From positions 1,488,001-1,552,000 of the forward strand of contig NZ_CP136420.1 of NCBI RefSeq assembly GCF_045278715.1: DNA of 64,000 nt, given 5' to 3'. The DNA is from Neomoorella carbonis (lineage in GTDB: Bacteria; Bacillota; DSM-521; Neomoorellales; Neomoorellaceae). The notes under the pieces are model-generated. The model had not been told where the DNA came from and ran no database searches. It saw nothing but the letters and a program-made list of their open reading frames with translations. This document shows positions 8,368-16,428 of the stretch, piece by piece; within the stretch, counting starts at the first letter, position 1, and every line of letters starts with the position of its first letter. A program made the translations under genes and the position numbers.

Positions 8368-9677
8368 CACTCTTCTTCCCGAACTTCTACCCCCAGCAGA
8401 GCCAGGTCGGTGGCAAATTGGGGGTAAGAAATGGCCATACACTCAGAACCCTTGATTACCGTTGGCCCTTCGGCTACCAGGGCGGCTACCGCCAGGGCCA
8501 TTCCCAGGCGGTGATCGCCGTGGCTGTCCACCACCGTTCCCTGGAGGCTGCCCCCTTTGAGCCCTTTAATCAGGAAGCCATCGGGGCGTGCCTGGATATT
8601 GGCGCCCATTCTTTCCAGCTCCCGGGCTACCATGGTGATGCGGTCGCTTTCCTTCACCCTCAGTTCGGCCGCGTCACGGATTACCGTTTCTCCTTTAGCC
8701 AGGGCGGCGGCTACTGTCAGGACCGGTATTTCATCAATGAGGCGGGGAATGACCTCGCCGCCTATCTCTACACCCCGGAGGCTGCTGGAGGTTACCCGGA
8801 TATCACCGACCGGCTCGCCGCCGCTTTCGCCAAGGGGTGTTACCGTTATTTGCCCCCCCATAGCCTTTAGTACATCCAGAATGCCGGTCCGGGTGGGATT
8901 TAAGTTCACATTTTTTATGGTGATTGTGGCGCGCGGATGGATACAACCGGCTACCAGGAAAAAAGCCGCTGCCGAAATATCCCCTGGAACGCTGATGGTT
9001 AACGGCCTTAATGGTTTCCGGCCGGCGATCCTGACTGCCAGCCCTTCGACCTTGATAGCAGCCCCGGCTGCTTTTAGCAGGCGCTCGCTGTGATCCCGTG
9101 AGCGGCAGGGTTCGATAATCACCGTCTCCCCGGGGGCAAAAAGGCCGGCAAGCAACAGCGCCGATTTTACCTGGGCACTGGCCACCGGCATGGTGTAGGT
9201 AAGGGGCTGCAGGTTGCCGCCCCGGATACTTAAGGGAGCCAGTTCCCCATCATTTCGTCCCCATATCCTGGCCCCCATAGCCGTCAAGGGCCGCGTCACC
9301 CGGCCCATAGGGCGCCGGCGCAGGGAGGCGTCGCCGGTAATGACGCTGTAATATGGCTGCCCGGCCAGCACCCCCAGGAGGAGGCGCATGGTGGTACCCG
9401 AATTGCCGGCATCCAGGATAGTTTCCGGTTCTTGCAAGGAACCCATCCCTTTACCGCGGACAACTACCCGGCCTTCGTGGGGGCCCTCGATATCTACTCC
9501 CAGTTCCTTAAGACATCTTAAAGTGCTGAGGCAGTCGGCCCCCTCCAGGAATCCCTCGATGACCGTTGTCCCTTCGGCGAGAGCCCCTATAATGGCTGCC
9601 CGGTGGGAAATCGATTTATCCCCGGGCGGTCTTAAACTCCCTGCCAGAAACGGTGGCGGCTTCACAACAAGCTGCAT
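8367..9677 (-). CDS. aroA: 3-phosphoshikimate 1-carboxyvinyltransferase (EPSP synthase)
   Basis: This enzyme joins shikimate-3-phosphate and PEP in the sixth step of the shikimate pathway. The 436 residues include PPGDKSISHRAAIIGALAEG near the N-terminus (with the catalytic lysine), LDAGNSGTTMRLL, the phosphate loop GDASLRRRPM, SAQVKSALLLAGL, DEIPVLTVAAALA with the catalytic aspartate, ELRVKESDRI and DSHGDHRLGMALA. All are typical of the glyphosate-tolerant class II-like bacterial enzymes or close to it; class cannot be decided here. It starts at ATG 9677, 59 bases after tyrA, and overlaps cmk by the ATGA pattern. Confidence 0.94.
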   Translation of the reverse strand: MQLVVKPPPFLAGSLRPPGDKSISHRAAIIGALAEGTTVIEGFLEGADCLSTLRCLKELGVDIEGPHEGRVVVRGKGMGSLQEPETILDAGNSGTTMRLLLGVLAGQPYYSVITGDASLRRRPMGRVTRPLTAMGARIWGRNDGELAPLSIRGGNLQPLTYTMPVASAQVKSALLLAGLFAPGETVIIEPCRSRDHSERLLKAAGAAIKVEGLAVRIAGRKPLRPLTISVPGDISAAAFFLVAGCIHPRATITIKNVNLNPTRTGILDVLKAMGGQITVTPLGESGGEPVGDIRVTSSSLRGVEIGGEVIPRLIDEIPVLTVAAALAKGETVIRDAAELRVKESDRITMVARELERMGANIQARPDGFLIKGLKGGSLQGTVVDSHGDHRLGMALAVAALVAEGPTVIKGSECMAISYPQFATDLALLGVEVREEE

Positions 9678-9736
9678 GCTTTGCCTCCTGTTTCCCCTTC
9701 CAAACTACCAGGAATATCTCCCGGTGTCAAGCCGTT

Positions 9737-10912
9737 TTACAATCCCCGGGCGTTAATACCGCTGCTTTGTAATATTTCTAAAGCTTTGGCGGCAGCGTCG
9801 GCTGTGGTAAAGCCGAGGCGGATGCTGCCCCCTTCTCCCTCCCGTACCCGGAGGATTTCGATGTCGATAATATTAATGCCGGCATTACCCAGGGCCGTAG
9901 CCATGGCACCAATGACACCCGGCCGGTCGGGGACGGTCGCTACCAGTTCATGGAGGGCGGGCAGCAGGCCCTTTTGCCGTGCCGGGACCTGGGATCTTAA
10001 AGAGCGGGCTTGTTGTAAAGCGGCCTGCAGTTCTTCGCCATCACCCCGGGCAATCATCCCTTCCAGGGCTTCCACCTGGCGGCGCCAGCATTTTAACAAA
10101 GTGAGAATTGCCTGGCGGTTATAGAGAAAAATATCCCGCCATATAACCGGGTTCCCCGCAGCGATGCGGGTTGTATCCCGGAAACCGCCGGCAGCCAGCA
10201 TCAATGTTAGGGGATGCTCCCGGGCCAATTCACCGGCTGTTTGCATCAGGCTGACGGCTAAGAGATGGGGTAAATGGCTGATGCCGGCCACCACCAGGTC
10301 GTGCTCCTCCGGGTCCAGGGTTATAACCCTTGCTCCCACCGCCCGGAACAGCTCTTCCAGGCGTTGCAAAGCCTCGTTATTTGTGGCCGGGGTCGGTGTC
10401 AATACATAGACGGCATTTTCCAGGAGATAGCGGTCGGCGGCCTTGATTCCGGCCCGTTCAGATCCGGCCATGGGATGGCCGCCGACATAAAAAGCCCGAC
10501 GCGGGATGATACTTTCCAGTTCCCGGACAACGGTTCCTTTGACGCTACCGGTATCGGTAACAATGGTCCCCGGCGCCAGGAAAGGGGCGATAGCCCCGGC
10601 TACCTGGCTTAAAGTGCCGACAGGTACGGCCAGGATAACCACCTCGGCCCCGGCGACGGCTTCCTCCGGACTGGAAGCCCGGCTGTTGATGGCACCAAGT
10701 TGTACAGCCGCCTGGATGGCCTCTACCTCGCGGTCATAGCCCGCCACTTCCCGGGCCAGACCTCCCTGCAGCAGGGCCAGACCCAGGGATCCGCCAATAA
10801 GGCCCAGGCCGATGATGGCCGCTCTTTCAACCAGGGGACCTGATCGTTTGTTACGATTAATGTCCTTTGCTGGCGGTGGGGCCACCGGAACCGGACCCCG
10901 GTTTAGTAGCAA
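9737..10912 (-). CDS. tyrA: prephenate dehydrogenase with C-terminal ACT domain
   Basis: TyrA oxidatively decarboxylates prephenate to 4-hydroxyphenylpyruvate for tyrosine. A Rossmann motif GLGLIGGSLG follows a leader of about 33 residues, then TDTGSVKG, GGHPMAGSERAG (catalytic histidine) and SHLPHLLAVSL. Residues about 315-385 form an ACT domain (ATVPDRPGVIGAMATALGNA), the expected feedback site. The start is TTG at 10912, ten bases inside the end of pheA, with AGGGGGG eight bases upstream; no ATG or GTG lies close to the Rossmann fold, which supports the TTG. Confidence 0.9.
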   Translation of the reverse strand: MLLNRGPVPVAPPPAKDINRNKRSGPLVERAAIIGLGLIGGSLGLALLQGGLAREVAGYDREVEAIQAAVQLGAINSRASSPEEAVAGAEVVILAVPVGTLSQVAGAIAPFLAPGTIVTDTGSVKGTVVRELESIIPRRAFYVGGHPMAGSERAGIKAADRYLLENAVYVLTPTPATNNEALQRLEELFRAVGARVITLDPEEHDLVVAGISHLPHLLAVSLMQTAGELAREHPLTLMLAAGGFRDTTRIAAGNPVIWRDIFLYNRQAILTLLKCWRRQVEALEGMIARGDGEELQAALQQARSLRSQVPARQKGLLPALHELVATVPDRPGVIGAMATALGNAGINIIDIEILRVREGEGGSIRLGFTTADAAAKALEILQSSGINARGL

Positions 10913-11763
10913 GTGGTTTCCCCCCTGTCCCGGGAGTAAGATCCCAGGATTTTTAATAAACCCGTCCTCGCTTTCAGGCCTGCCAGCACTTCTTTTAATG
11001 GCGGGGCCGACGCCTCTCCTTCGCAGTCAATGAAGAAAAGGTATTCCCCCAGCTCCTTCTTGGTGGGGCGAGATTCAATGCGGGTCAAATTAATGCCGGC
11101 TTCAGCAAAATCTTTTAAAATGGCATAAAGACTCCCCGGCCGGTTGGCCAGGGCCGCCACCACCAGGGAGGTCTTGTAAGGACCGGGGAGGGGCGGTGCC
11201 TCCCGGCCCAGGACCCAGAAGCGTGTCTTATTATCCGGGTAATCCTGGATGCCGGTTGCCAGTATTGGGAGCTGGTAGAGCCTGGCGGCAAAGGCCGAAG
11301 CGATGGCCGCCAGTTCCGGCCTCCGGCTGGCCTCCCTGGCGGCCTCGGCCGTACTGGCAACCGCCTTAACTTTGGCTCCTGGGAGGTTAGTGGCCAGGTA
11401 ATGCCGGCACTGGGCCAGGGCCTGGGGGTGGGACCAGACTTCCCGGATGGCTGTCATTTCTTTGGCCTGGCTCAAAAGGCAGTGGCAGATCGGTAATACT
11501 ACTTCGCCGATTACCTTAAGGCCTTCTTCCTCCAGGATCAGATCCAGGGTGAGGTTCACTGCTCCTTCGATGGAGTTTTCCACCGGTAAAATCCCTGCTC
11601 CTGCCTGGCGTTTTTGGACTGCGGCCAGGACTTCCGGGAGGCTAAGGCAGGCCAGGAAAGTAGCCGCCCCGGCCTGCCGGCTGCAATCCACCCGCCGCGC
11701 CCAGGTAACTGCCGCCTCATGGGAAAAAGTCCCGGGGGGCCCCAGGTAAGCTATTGCCTTCAT
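10903..11763 (-). CDS. pheA: prephenate dehydratase with ACT domain
   Basis: PheA converts prephenate to phenylpyruvate. The 286-residue monofunctional enzyme begins YLGPPGTFSHEAA and carries GILPVENSIEGAVN, SHPQALAQC, and NKTRFWVLG (the catalytic T-R-F motif). The C-terminal ACT domain contains the phenylalanine-binding ESRP signature (TRIESRPTKKELGEY). It overlaps aroF by the ATGA pattern at 11763-11760 and tyrA by ten bases, so aroF-pheA-tyrA are translationally coupled. There is no chorismate mutase domain; that activity is encoded separately by aroH at 19702-20109. Confidence 0.93.
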   Translation of the reverse strand: MKAIAYLGPPGTFSHEAAVTWARRVDCSRQAGAATFLACLSLPEVLAAVQKRQAGAGILPVENSIEGAVNLTLDLILEEEGLKVIGEVVLPICHCLLSQAKEMTAIREVWSHPQALAQCRHYLATNLPGAKVKAVASTAEAAREASRRPELAAIASAFAARLYQLPILATGIQDYPDNKTRFWVLGREAPPLPGPYKTSLVVAALANRPGSLYAILKDFAEAGINLTRIESRPTKKELGEYLFFIDCEGEASAPPLKEVLAGLKARTGLLKILGSYSRDRGETTCY

Positions 11764-12788
11764 GATACCAGGCGCCCCAGTTCCCGCTCGCCGGCAGCGA
11801 TAATGGGCCGGATTTCCCGGACCAGGCGGGCAAATTGTTCCGGTGTCAGGGACTGGGGACCGTCGGAAAGGGCTTCCTGGGGATTGGGGTGAACCTCGAT
11901 CATTAAGCCGTCGGCGCCGGCAGCCAGGGCGGCCCTGGCCATGGGCGCAACCATAAACTTGCGCCCGGTGCCGTGGCTGGGATCGACAATGACCGGCAGG
12001 TGGGATAAATGCTTTACTGCCGGTACGGCGCTCAGGTCCAGGGTATTGCGGGTGTACGTCTCAAAGGTACGAATGCCCCGCTCGCATAAGATGACATGGC
12101 TGTTACCTTCAGCGAGGATATATTCGGCGGCCAGAAGCCATTCCTCGATGGTCGCCGCCAGGCCACGCTTCAACAGCACCGGTTTTTGGGTGCGGCCCAC
12201 GGCCTGGAGCAGGGCGAAGTTTTGCATGTTGCGGGAACCTATTTGCAGTACATCGGCGACCTGCGCGACTTCAGTGACCAGAGTCGGGTCCATGATCTCC
12301 GTCACCACAGGCAAACCGGTAACTTCCCGGGCTTCGGCCAGAAATTCCAGGCCTTTAGACGCCAGGCCCTGGAAGGAGTAAGGTGAGCTGCGGGGTTTAT
12401 AGGCGCCCCCCCGCAGCATGGTCGCCCCGGCCTCGCGAACGGCCATGGCGGTTTCCAGGAGCTGCTCCCGGCTTTCCACCGCGCAGGGTCCGGCGATAAT
12501 GTGGACCTGGCGGCCGCCAATGGTCAACTCCCTTACCGGTACTATGGTGTCCTCGGGGTGAAAGTCCCGTCCGGCCAGTTTGTAGGGGTGTAAAATGGGC
12601 ACCACCTTTTCCACCCCGGGCAGAGCGGCCAGGGTCTCAGCCCTTAAACGTGTCTTATCGCCGATGGCACCTATTACGGTCCGTTCTACTCCCCGAGACA
12701 GGTGCACCTTGAACCCCTCCCGTTCCAGGCGCGCTATCACATTTTGCTGTTCTTCAGAAGTTGCCCCGGGCTCCATGATAATGATCAT
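11760..12788 (-). CDS. aroF: 3-deoxy-7-phosphoheptulonate synthase (DAHP synthase, type I beta)
   Basis: This enzyme condenses PEP and erythrose-4-phosphate in the first step of aromatic biosynthesis. Of 342 residues, about 1-70 form a ferredoxin-like/ACT-like regulatory domain as in Thermotoga-type enzymes; the TIM barrel follows with AGPCAVESREQ, RGGAYKPRSSPYSFQG, QIGSRNMQNF, PVLLKRGLAATIEEWL and DPSHGTGRK. It starts at ATG 12788 with AGGGGGG five bases before. Upstream lie a terminator, tandem octamers and a promoter (12802-12948), so the gene can be controlled separately from trp although it also lies downstream of trpA. Confidence 0.94.
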   Translation of the reverse strand: MIIIMEPGATSEEQQNVIARLEREGFKVHLSRGVERTVIGAIGDKTRLRAETLAALPGVEKVVPILHPYKLAGRDFHPEDTIVPVRELTIGGRQVHIIAGPCAVESREQLLETAMAVREAGATMLRGGAYKPRSSPYSFQGLASKGLEFLAEAREVTGLPVVTEIMDPTLVTEVAQVADVLQIGSRNMQNFALLQAVGRTQKPVLLKRGLAATIEEWLLAAEYILAEGNSHVILCERGIRTFETYTRNTLDLSAVPAVKHLSHLPVIVDPSHGTGRKFMVAPMARAALAAGADGLMIEVHPNPQEALSDGPQSLTPEQFARLVREIRPIIAAGERELGRLVS

Positions 12789-12801
12789 TTGTACCCCCCC
12801 T

Positions 12802-12840
12802 GCAAAAGCAAAACGTCACCCCGCCAGGAGTGACGTTTTT
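12802..12840 (-). terminator. terminator/attenuator in the aroF leader
   Basis: On the minus strand AACGTCAC (12837-12830) pairs perfectly with GTGACGTT (12819-12812), followed by TTTTGCTTTTG. It lies between the internal promoter (12920-12948) and the aroF ribosome site, so it would stop most transcripts before aroF unless relieved. The octamer copy GGCAGGAG just upstream offers CAGGAG, which can pair with CTCCTG at the 5' side of this hairpin and so compete with it. The hairpin is also followed by T6 on the plus strand. Confidence 0.7.
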
Positions 12841-12852
12841 TAAATCCCATCT

Positions 12853-12876
12853 CTCCTGCCGTCCTACCATCCTGCC
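12853..12876 (-). repeat. three tandem GGYAGGAN octamers in the aroF leader
   Basis: On the minus strand GGCAGGAT, GGTAGGAC and GGCAGGAG follow one another without gap (12876-12853); a fourth, AGATGGGA, is diverged. They lie between the internal promoter and the terminator. The same unit occurs in two pairs upstream of aroH (20116-20161), sharing a 13-base identity (CCTACCATCCTGC on the plus strand). A binding site for an RNA-binding regulator is an inference; a dispersed genomic repeat is the alternative. Confidence 0.6.
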
Positions 12877-12919
12877 ATTTAAACAACCCTTGAGTATATC
12901 CTACCATACTACAATTTAG

Positions 12920-12948
12920 ACTATAGCACAGTGCCCCCCTCCTGGCAA
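12920..12948 (-). promoter_or_regulatory. sigma-A promoter for aroF-pheA-tyrA-aroA
   Basis: TTGCCA (12948-12943) and TATAGT (12925-12920) are separated by exactly 17 bases on the minus strand, 18 bases beyond the trpA stop. The predicted start leaves a leader of about 125 bases containing the octamers and the terminator. Confidence 0.65.
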
Positions 12949-12965
12949 GGGGACTTTTATTGTTT

Positions 12966-13748
12966 TTATATAGCCTGGCGCAAACTATGCACAAGTTCTG
13001 CAGCTGCCGGCACGCCCCCTTTACGGAGCGCCTGAACGACGGCGCTGCCAACGATAATGCCGTCGCAGAGAGGGGCCAGGAGCCTGGCCTGTTCAGCATT
13101 ACTGATACCAAAACCCACTCCCAGGGGGAGGTCCGTTGTCTGCCGCACCCTGGCGAGATAAGCTGCAATGCCCGGCGGCAGGCCTTCCCTGGCTCCGGTT
13201 ACCCCGGTCAGGGAAACGCAGTAGATAAAGCCCTGCGCTGCCGCGGCAATTTGCTGCAGGCGTTCTGCCGGCGTAGTCGGCGCCACCAGGGGAATGGCCG
13301 CTAGTTTTACCGCTGCTAATTTTTCTCGCAAAGGGGCGCTTTCTTCCAGGGGCAGGTCGGGAACGATCAGGCCGTCTACCCCGGCCGCGGCCAGATCGGC
13401 AGCCAGCGCTGTCAGGCCGTACTGGAGGAGGGGATTGTAGTAGCTCATAAGGACCAGGGGCAGGCTCACCCGGGAGCGTAAATCCTTAACCATATCCAGG
13501 ATTTTCTTTAAATTCGTCCCCCCGGCCAGGGCGCGGGTGCTGGCGGCCTGGATGACCGGGCCATCGGCCACGGGATCGGAGAAGGGTACCCCCAGCTCAA
13601 TGATATCAACCCCGGCTGCCGCCAGTTCCTCAACGGCCGCCGCCGTCACCTCCAGGGAAGGATCCCCGGCACAGAGGTAGACGATTAAGGCCTTGCGCCC
13701 TTCCTTTTTCCTGGCGGCAAAGGCAGCGGCGATCCTTTCAACACCCAT
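12966..13748 (-). CDS. trpA: tryptophan synthase alpha chain
   Basis: TrpA cleaves indole-3-glycerol phosphate and channels indole to TrpB. The 260-residue barrel shows YLCAGDPSLE, ELGVPFSDPVADGPVIQAAS with the catalytic glutamate and aspartate, LMSYYNPLLQYG, DGLIVPDLPLEE and GVGFGIS. I chose ATG 13748, 11 bases inside the trpB end, with GGAGGGAGG ahead of it; the longer open frame starts in trpB sequence. It is the last trp gene, followed by a 177-base gap holding the aroF control region. Confidence 0.94.
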   Translation of the reverse strand: MGVERIAAAFAARKKEGRKALIVYLCAGDPSLEVTAAAVEELAAAGVDIIELGVPFSDPVADGPVIQAASTRALAGGTNLKKILDMVKDLRSRVSLPLVLMSYYNPLLQYGLTALAADLAAAGVDGLIVPDLPLEESAPLREKLAAVKLAAIPLVAPTTPAERLQQIAAAAQGFIYCVSLTGVTGAREGLPPGIAAYLARVRQTTDLPLGVGFGISNAEQARLLAPLCDGIIVGSAVVQALRKGGVPAAAELVHSLRQAI

Positions 13749-14943
13749 GGTTTTTTCCTCCCTCCTGAAGCACAGCTTCCACCTGCTGGACGTCCTTATC
13801 GCCGCGGCCGGAGAGATTAACAACGATAATTTCGTCCTGTGATAACCCGGGGGCCACTTTCATGGCCAGGGCCACCGCATGGGCACTCTCCAGGGCCGGA
13901 ATGATGCCTTCAGTACGGCTCAGCAGTTGGAAAGCCTCCAGAGCCTCGGCATCGGTAATGGCCACATAAGTGGCCCGGCCGCTGTCTTTAAGGTAGCTAT
14001 GCTCCGGTCCTACGCCGGGATAATCGAGGCCGGCTGAAAGCGAGTATACCGGCTTGATCTGGCCGTTTTCGTCCTGGACGATATAGCTGTAAGCTCCCTG
14101 GAAGACGCCGGGCCGGCCGGCAGTTAACGAGGCTGCATGCCGGCCGGTATTTAACCCCAGTCCGGCCGCTTCGGCGCCCCACATCTTGACACCGGTGTCC
14201 TGGATAAAGGGATAAAAGAGGCCCATGGCGTTGCTGCCCCCACCAACACACGCAATGAGGTGGTCCGGCAGGCGTCCTGTAGCTTCCAGGACCTGCTGCC
14301 GTGTTTCTGCACCGATGACGGCCTGGAAGTCCCGGACCATCATGGGGTAGGGGTGGGGACCAACAACTGAACCGATTAGATAATAGGTGGTCCGGACATT
14401 GGTAACCCAGTCCCGCAGGGCTTCATTTACGGCATCCTTTAAAGTTCGGCTGCCGGCCGCCACGGGGATTACCCTGGCCCCCAGGAGTTCCATGCGGAAG
14501 ACATTCAGGGCCTGGCGGCGGGTATCTTCTTCCCCCATGTAAATTTCGCATTCCATTCCCAGGAGGGCGGCCACGGTGGCTGTGGCCACCCCGTGCTGGC
14601 CGGCACCGGTTTCGGCAATAAGGCGTTTTTTGCCCATGCGCCGGGCGAGCAAAGCCTGGCCCAGGGCGTTATTCAGCTTGTGGGAACCGGTATGGTTGAG
14701 ATCTTCGCGCTTCAGGTAGATCCGGGCCCCGCCCAGATGCCTGGTGAGATTGGCTGCGAAATATAGAGGTGTCGGCCGGCCGGCGTACTGCTCAAGGTAA
14801 TATTTTAATTCCCCTTGAAAGGCGGCATCCTCCCTGGCCTCCCGGTATGCCTTTTCGATTTCGCTCAGGGCCGGCATGAGGGTTTCGGGTACGAAGCGCC
14901 CGCCGTAGGGACCAAAATGCCCCCGGCTGTCTGGTAAGGTCAT
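13738..14943 (-). CDS. trpB: tryptophan synthase beta chain
   Basis: TrpB is the PLP enzyme that joins indole and serine. The 401 residues start GHFGPYGGRFVPETLMPAL, which with its length marks TrpB1. The PLP lysine is Lys89 in HTGSHKLNNAL, followed by AETGAGQHGVATATVAALLG (substrate loop) and the phosphate-binding GGGSNAMG near 236. The C-terminal NLSGRGDKD motif is intact. It overlaps trpA by 11 bases, so the two subunits are coupled, and follows trpF by 27 bases. Confidence 0.95.
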   Translation of the reverse strand: MTLPDSRGHFGPYGGRFVPETLMPALSEIEKAYREAREDAAFQGELKYYLEQYAGRPTPLYFAANLTRHLGGARIYLKREDLNHTGSHKLNNALGQALLARRMGKKRLIAETGAGQHGVATATVAALLGMECEIYMGEEDTRRQALNVFRMELLGARVIPVAAGSRTLKDAVNEALRDWVTNVRTTYYLIGSVVGPHPYPMMVRDFQAVIGAETRQQVLEATGRLPDHLIACVGGGSNAMGLFYPFIQDTGVKMWGAEAAGLGLNTGRHAASLTAGRPGVFQGAYSYIVQDENGQIKPVYSLSAGLDYPGVGPEHSYLKDSGRATYVAITDAEALEAFQLLSRTEGIIPALESAHAVALAMKVAPGLSQDEIIVVNLSGRGDKDVQQVEAVLQEGGKNHGC

Positions 14944-14970
14944 ATTGCTTTTACCTCCGTATCAGTATTT

Positions 14971-15630
14971 TCACCTCTTCGCTAGGGGTGATGCGGTGGC
15001 TGGACGGCTGACCTGCTCTTCAGCTTCCCTCACAGCCCGGAGAAATGAAAGTATTTTGACCGGATCCTTGCGGCCGTTTGTTTCCACGCCGCTGGCGACA
15101 TCGACGGCATAGGGCCGCACGGTACGGATGGCGGTGCCAACATTTTCGGGTGTCAGGCCCCCGGCCAGGATGATAGGCCGGCCCCTGGCCACGGCATCTT
15201 TGGCCAGTTCCCAGTTAAAGGTCCGGCCGCTGCCGCCGGCGACCCCCGGGACATAAGCATCCAGAAGGAAGCCCTGTACCTCCGGGTAAGAGTCCATGGC
15301 CCGGATAAAGCTGGCATCCCGTACCCGGAAGGCTTTAATGACCCGCTGGGAAAAACCGCGGCAGTATTCCGGCGGTTCGTCACCATGGAGCTGAAGGACA
15401 TCCAGGCGGCAGAAGGAGGCTATTTCCATAAGGCTGTAACGGGGCTCATTCACGAAAACGCCTACCGTCGTGGTAAAGGGCGGCAGTTTCATGATTATCT
15501 CCCGGGCGGTTTCCGGGTTTATCTGCCTGGGACTCCTGGCAAAGACAAAACCCAGGGTATCGACGCCGGCGTCCAGGACCATCCGGGCTTCTTCATAGCT
15601 CTGGATGCCGCAAATTTTTACCCTGACCAT
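14971..15630 (-). CDS. trpF: phosphoribosylanthranilate isomerase
   Basis: TrpF performs the Amadori rearrangement of phosphoribosylanthranilate. The 219-residue barrel begins VKICGIQ with the catalytic cysteine region, and contains LGFVFARSPRQI, VGVFVN, LQLHGDEPPEYC, the aspartate of FLLDAYVPGVAGGSGRTFNW, ILAGGLTPENV and VDVASGVETNGRKDP. All expected active-site segments are present. It sits between trpC (15 bases upstream) and trpB (27 bases downstream). Confidence 0.94.
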   Translation of the reverse strand: MVRVKICGIQSYEEARMVLDAGVDTLGFVFARSPRQINPETAREIIMKLPPFTTTVGVFVNEPRYSLMEIASFCRLDVLQLHGDEPPEYCRGFSQRVIKAFRVRDASFIRAMDSYPEVQGFLLDAYVPGVAGGSGRTFNWELAKDAVARGRPIILAGGLTPENVGTAIRTVRPYAVDVASGVETNGRKDPVKILSFLRAVREAEEQVSRPATASPLAKR

Positions 15631-15645
15631 TTAACGCCACTCCTG

Positions 15646-16428
15646 TTATGCTTTAGGATACCTCAACTCGGCGATTTTTGCACTTACATCTCCCGCCGTC
15701 ATCAGGGCTTCCCCCACCAGGATGGCATCAACGCCGGCCCCGGCTACCAGGGCCGCATCGGCCCGGCTCATGATCCCGCTTTCGCTGACCACTACGGGCC
15801 CCGGGGGGATCAAGGGCCGTAAAGCAAGGGTGGTATGCAGGTCGACTTTAAAGGTCCGTAAATCCCGGTTATTGATGCCGATAATCCCGGCGCCGGCCTG
15901 GAGGGCCACTTCAACTTCTGCCTCCGTATGGACTTCCACCAGGGCCCCCAGCTCAAGCCTAGCCGCCAGGGCCAGGTATTCCTGCAGTTCTGCCGGCTCC
16001 AGGGCGGCGACAATTAGCAGCACAGCATCGGCACCTAAAGCCCGGGCTTCATAAATCTGGTAGGGGTCAACAATAAAATCCTTGCGGAGCAGCGGCAGGG
16101 AGGTTACCTGCCGCACCCGGGACAGGTACTCCGGCTTACCCTTAAAGTAGCGCCAGTCTGTTAATACGGAAATGGCCGCCGCCCCGGCAGCTGTATAAAG
16201 CCGGGCCTGCTCCTCCGGGTCAAAGGCGTCCCGGATCAGGCCCCGGGAAGGTGAAGCCTGCTTTAATTCGGCAATGAGGTTCAGGTCGGCCCCCCGGCGG
16301 CGCAGGGCGGCGCTGAAATCCCCGGTCAAGGGTAAATTTTTTACCTCCTTTTCCAGTTGGGCCAGGGGCCTTTGCTCCCTGGCCGTCGCCACTTCCCGGC
16401 GTTTATGGGCCAGAATCTCCGCCAGCAT
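15646..16428 (-). CDS. trpC: indole-3-glycerol-phosphate synthase
   Basis: TrpC closes the indole ring. The 260-residue product contains LIAELKQASPSRGLI (catalytic lysine), ISVLTDWRYFKG, LLRKDFIVDPYQIYEARALGADA... split over two strands, the glutamate of GALVEVHTEAEVE, IGINNRDLRTFKVD and SESGIMSRAD. It is monofunctional, unlike the fused TrpC-TrpF of enterics. ATG 16428 overlaps the trpD stop in the ATGA pattern, so it is translationally coupled. Confidence 0.94.
   Translation of the reverse strand: MLAEILAHKRREVATAREQRPLAQLEKEVKNLPLTGDFSAALRRRGADLNLIAELKQASPSRGLIRDAFDPEEQARLYTAAGAAAISVLTDWRYFKGKPEYLSRVRQVTSLPLLRKDFIVDPYQIYEARALGADAVLLIVAALEPAELQEYLALAARLELGALVEVHTEAEVEVALQAGAGIIGINNRDLRTFKVDLHTTLALRPLIPPGPVVVSESGIMSRADAALVAGAGVDAILVGEALMTAGDVSAKIAELRYPKA

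Noticed and set aside
12790..12965. T-box or other known riboswitch upstream of aroF
   Set aside because: The T-box core is absent and the elements seen are octamer repeats and a simple terminator.
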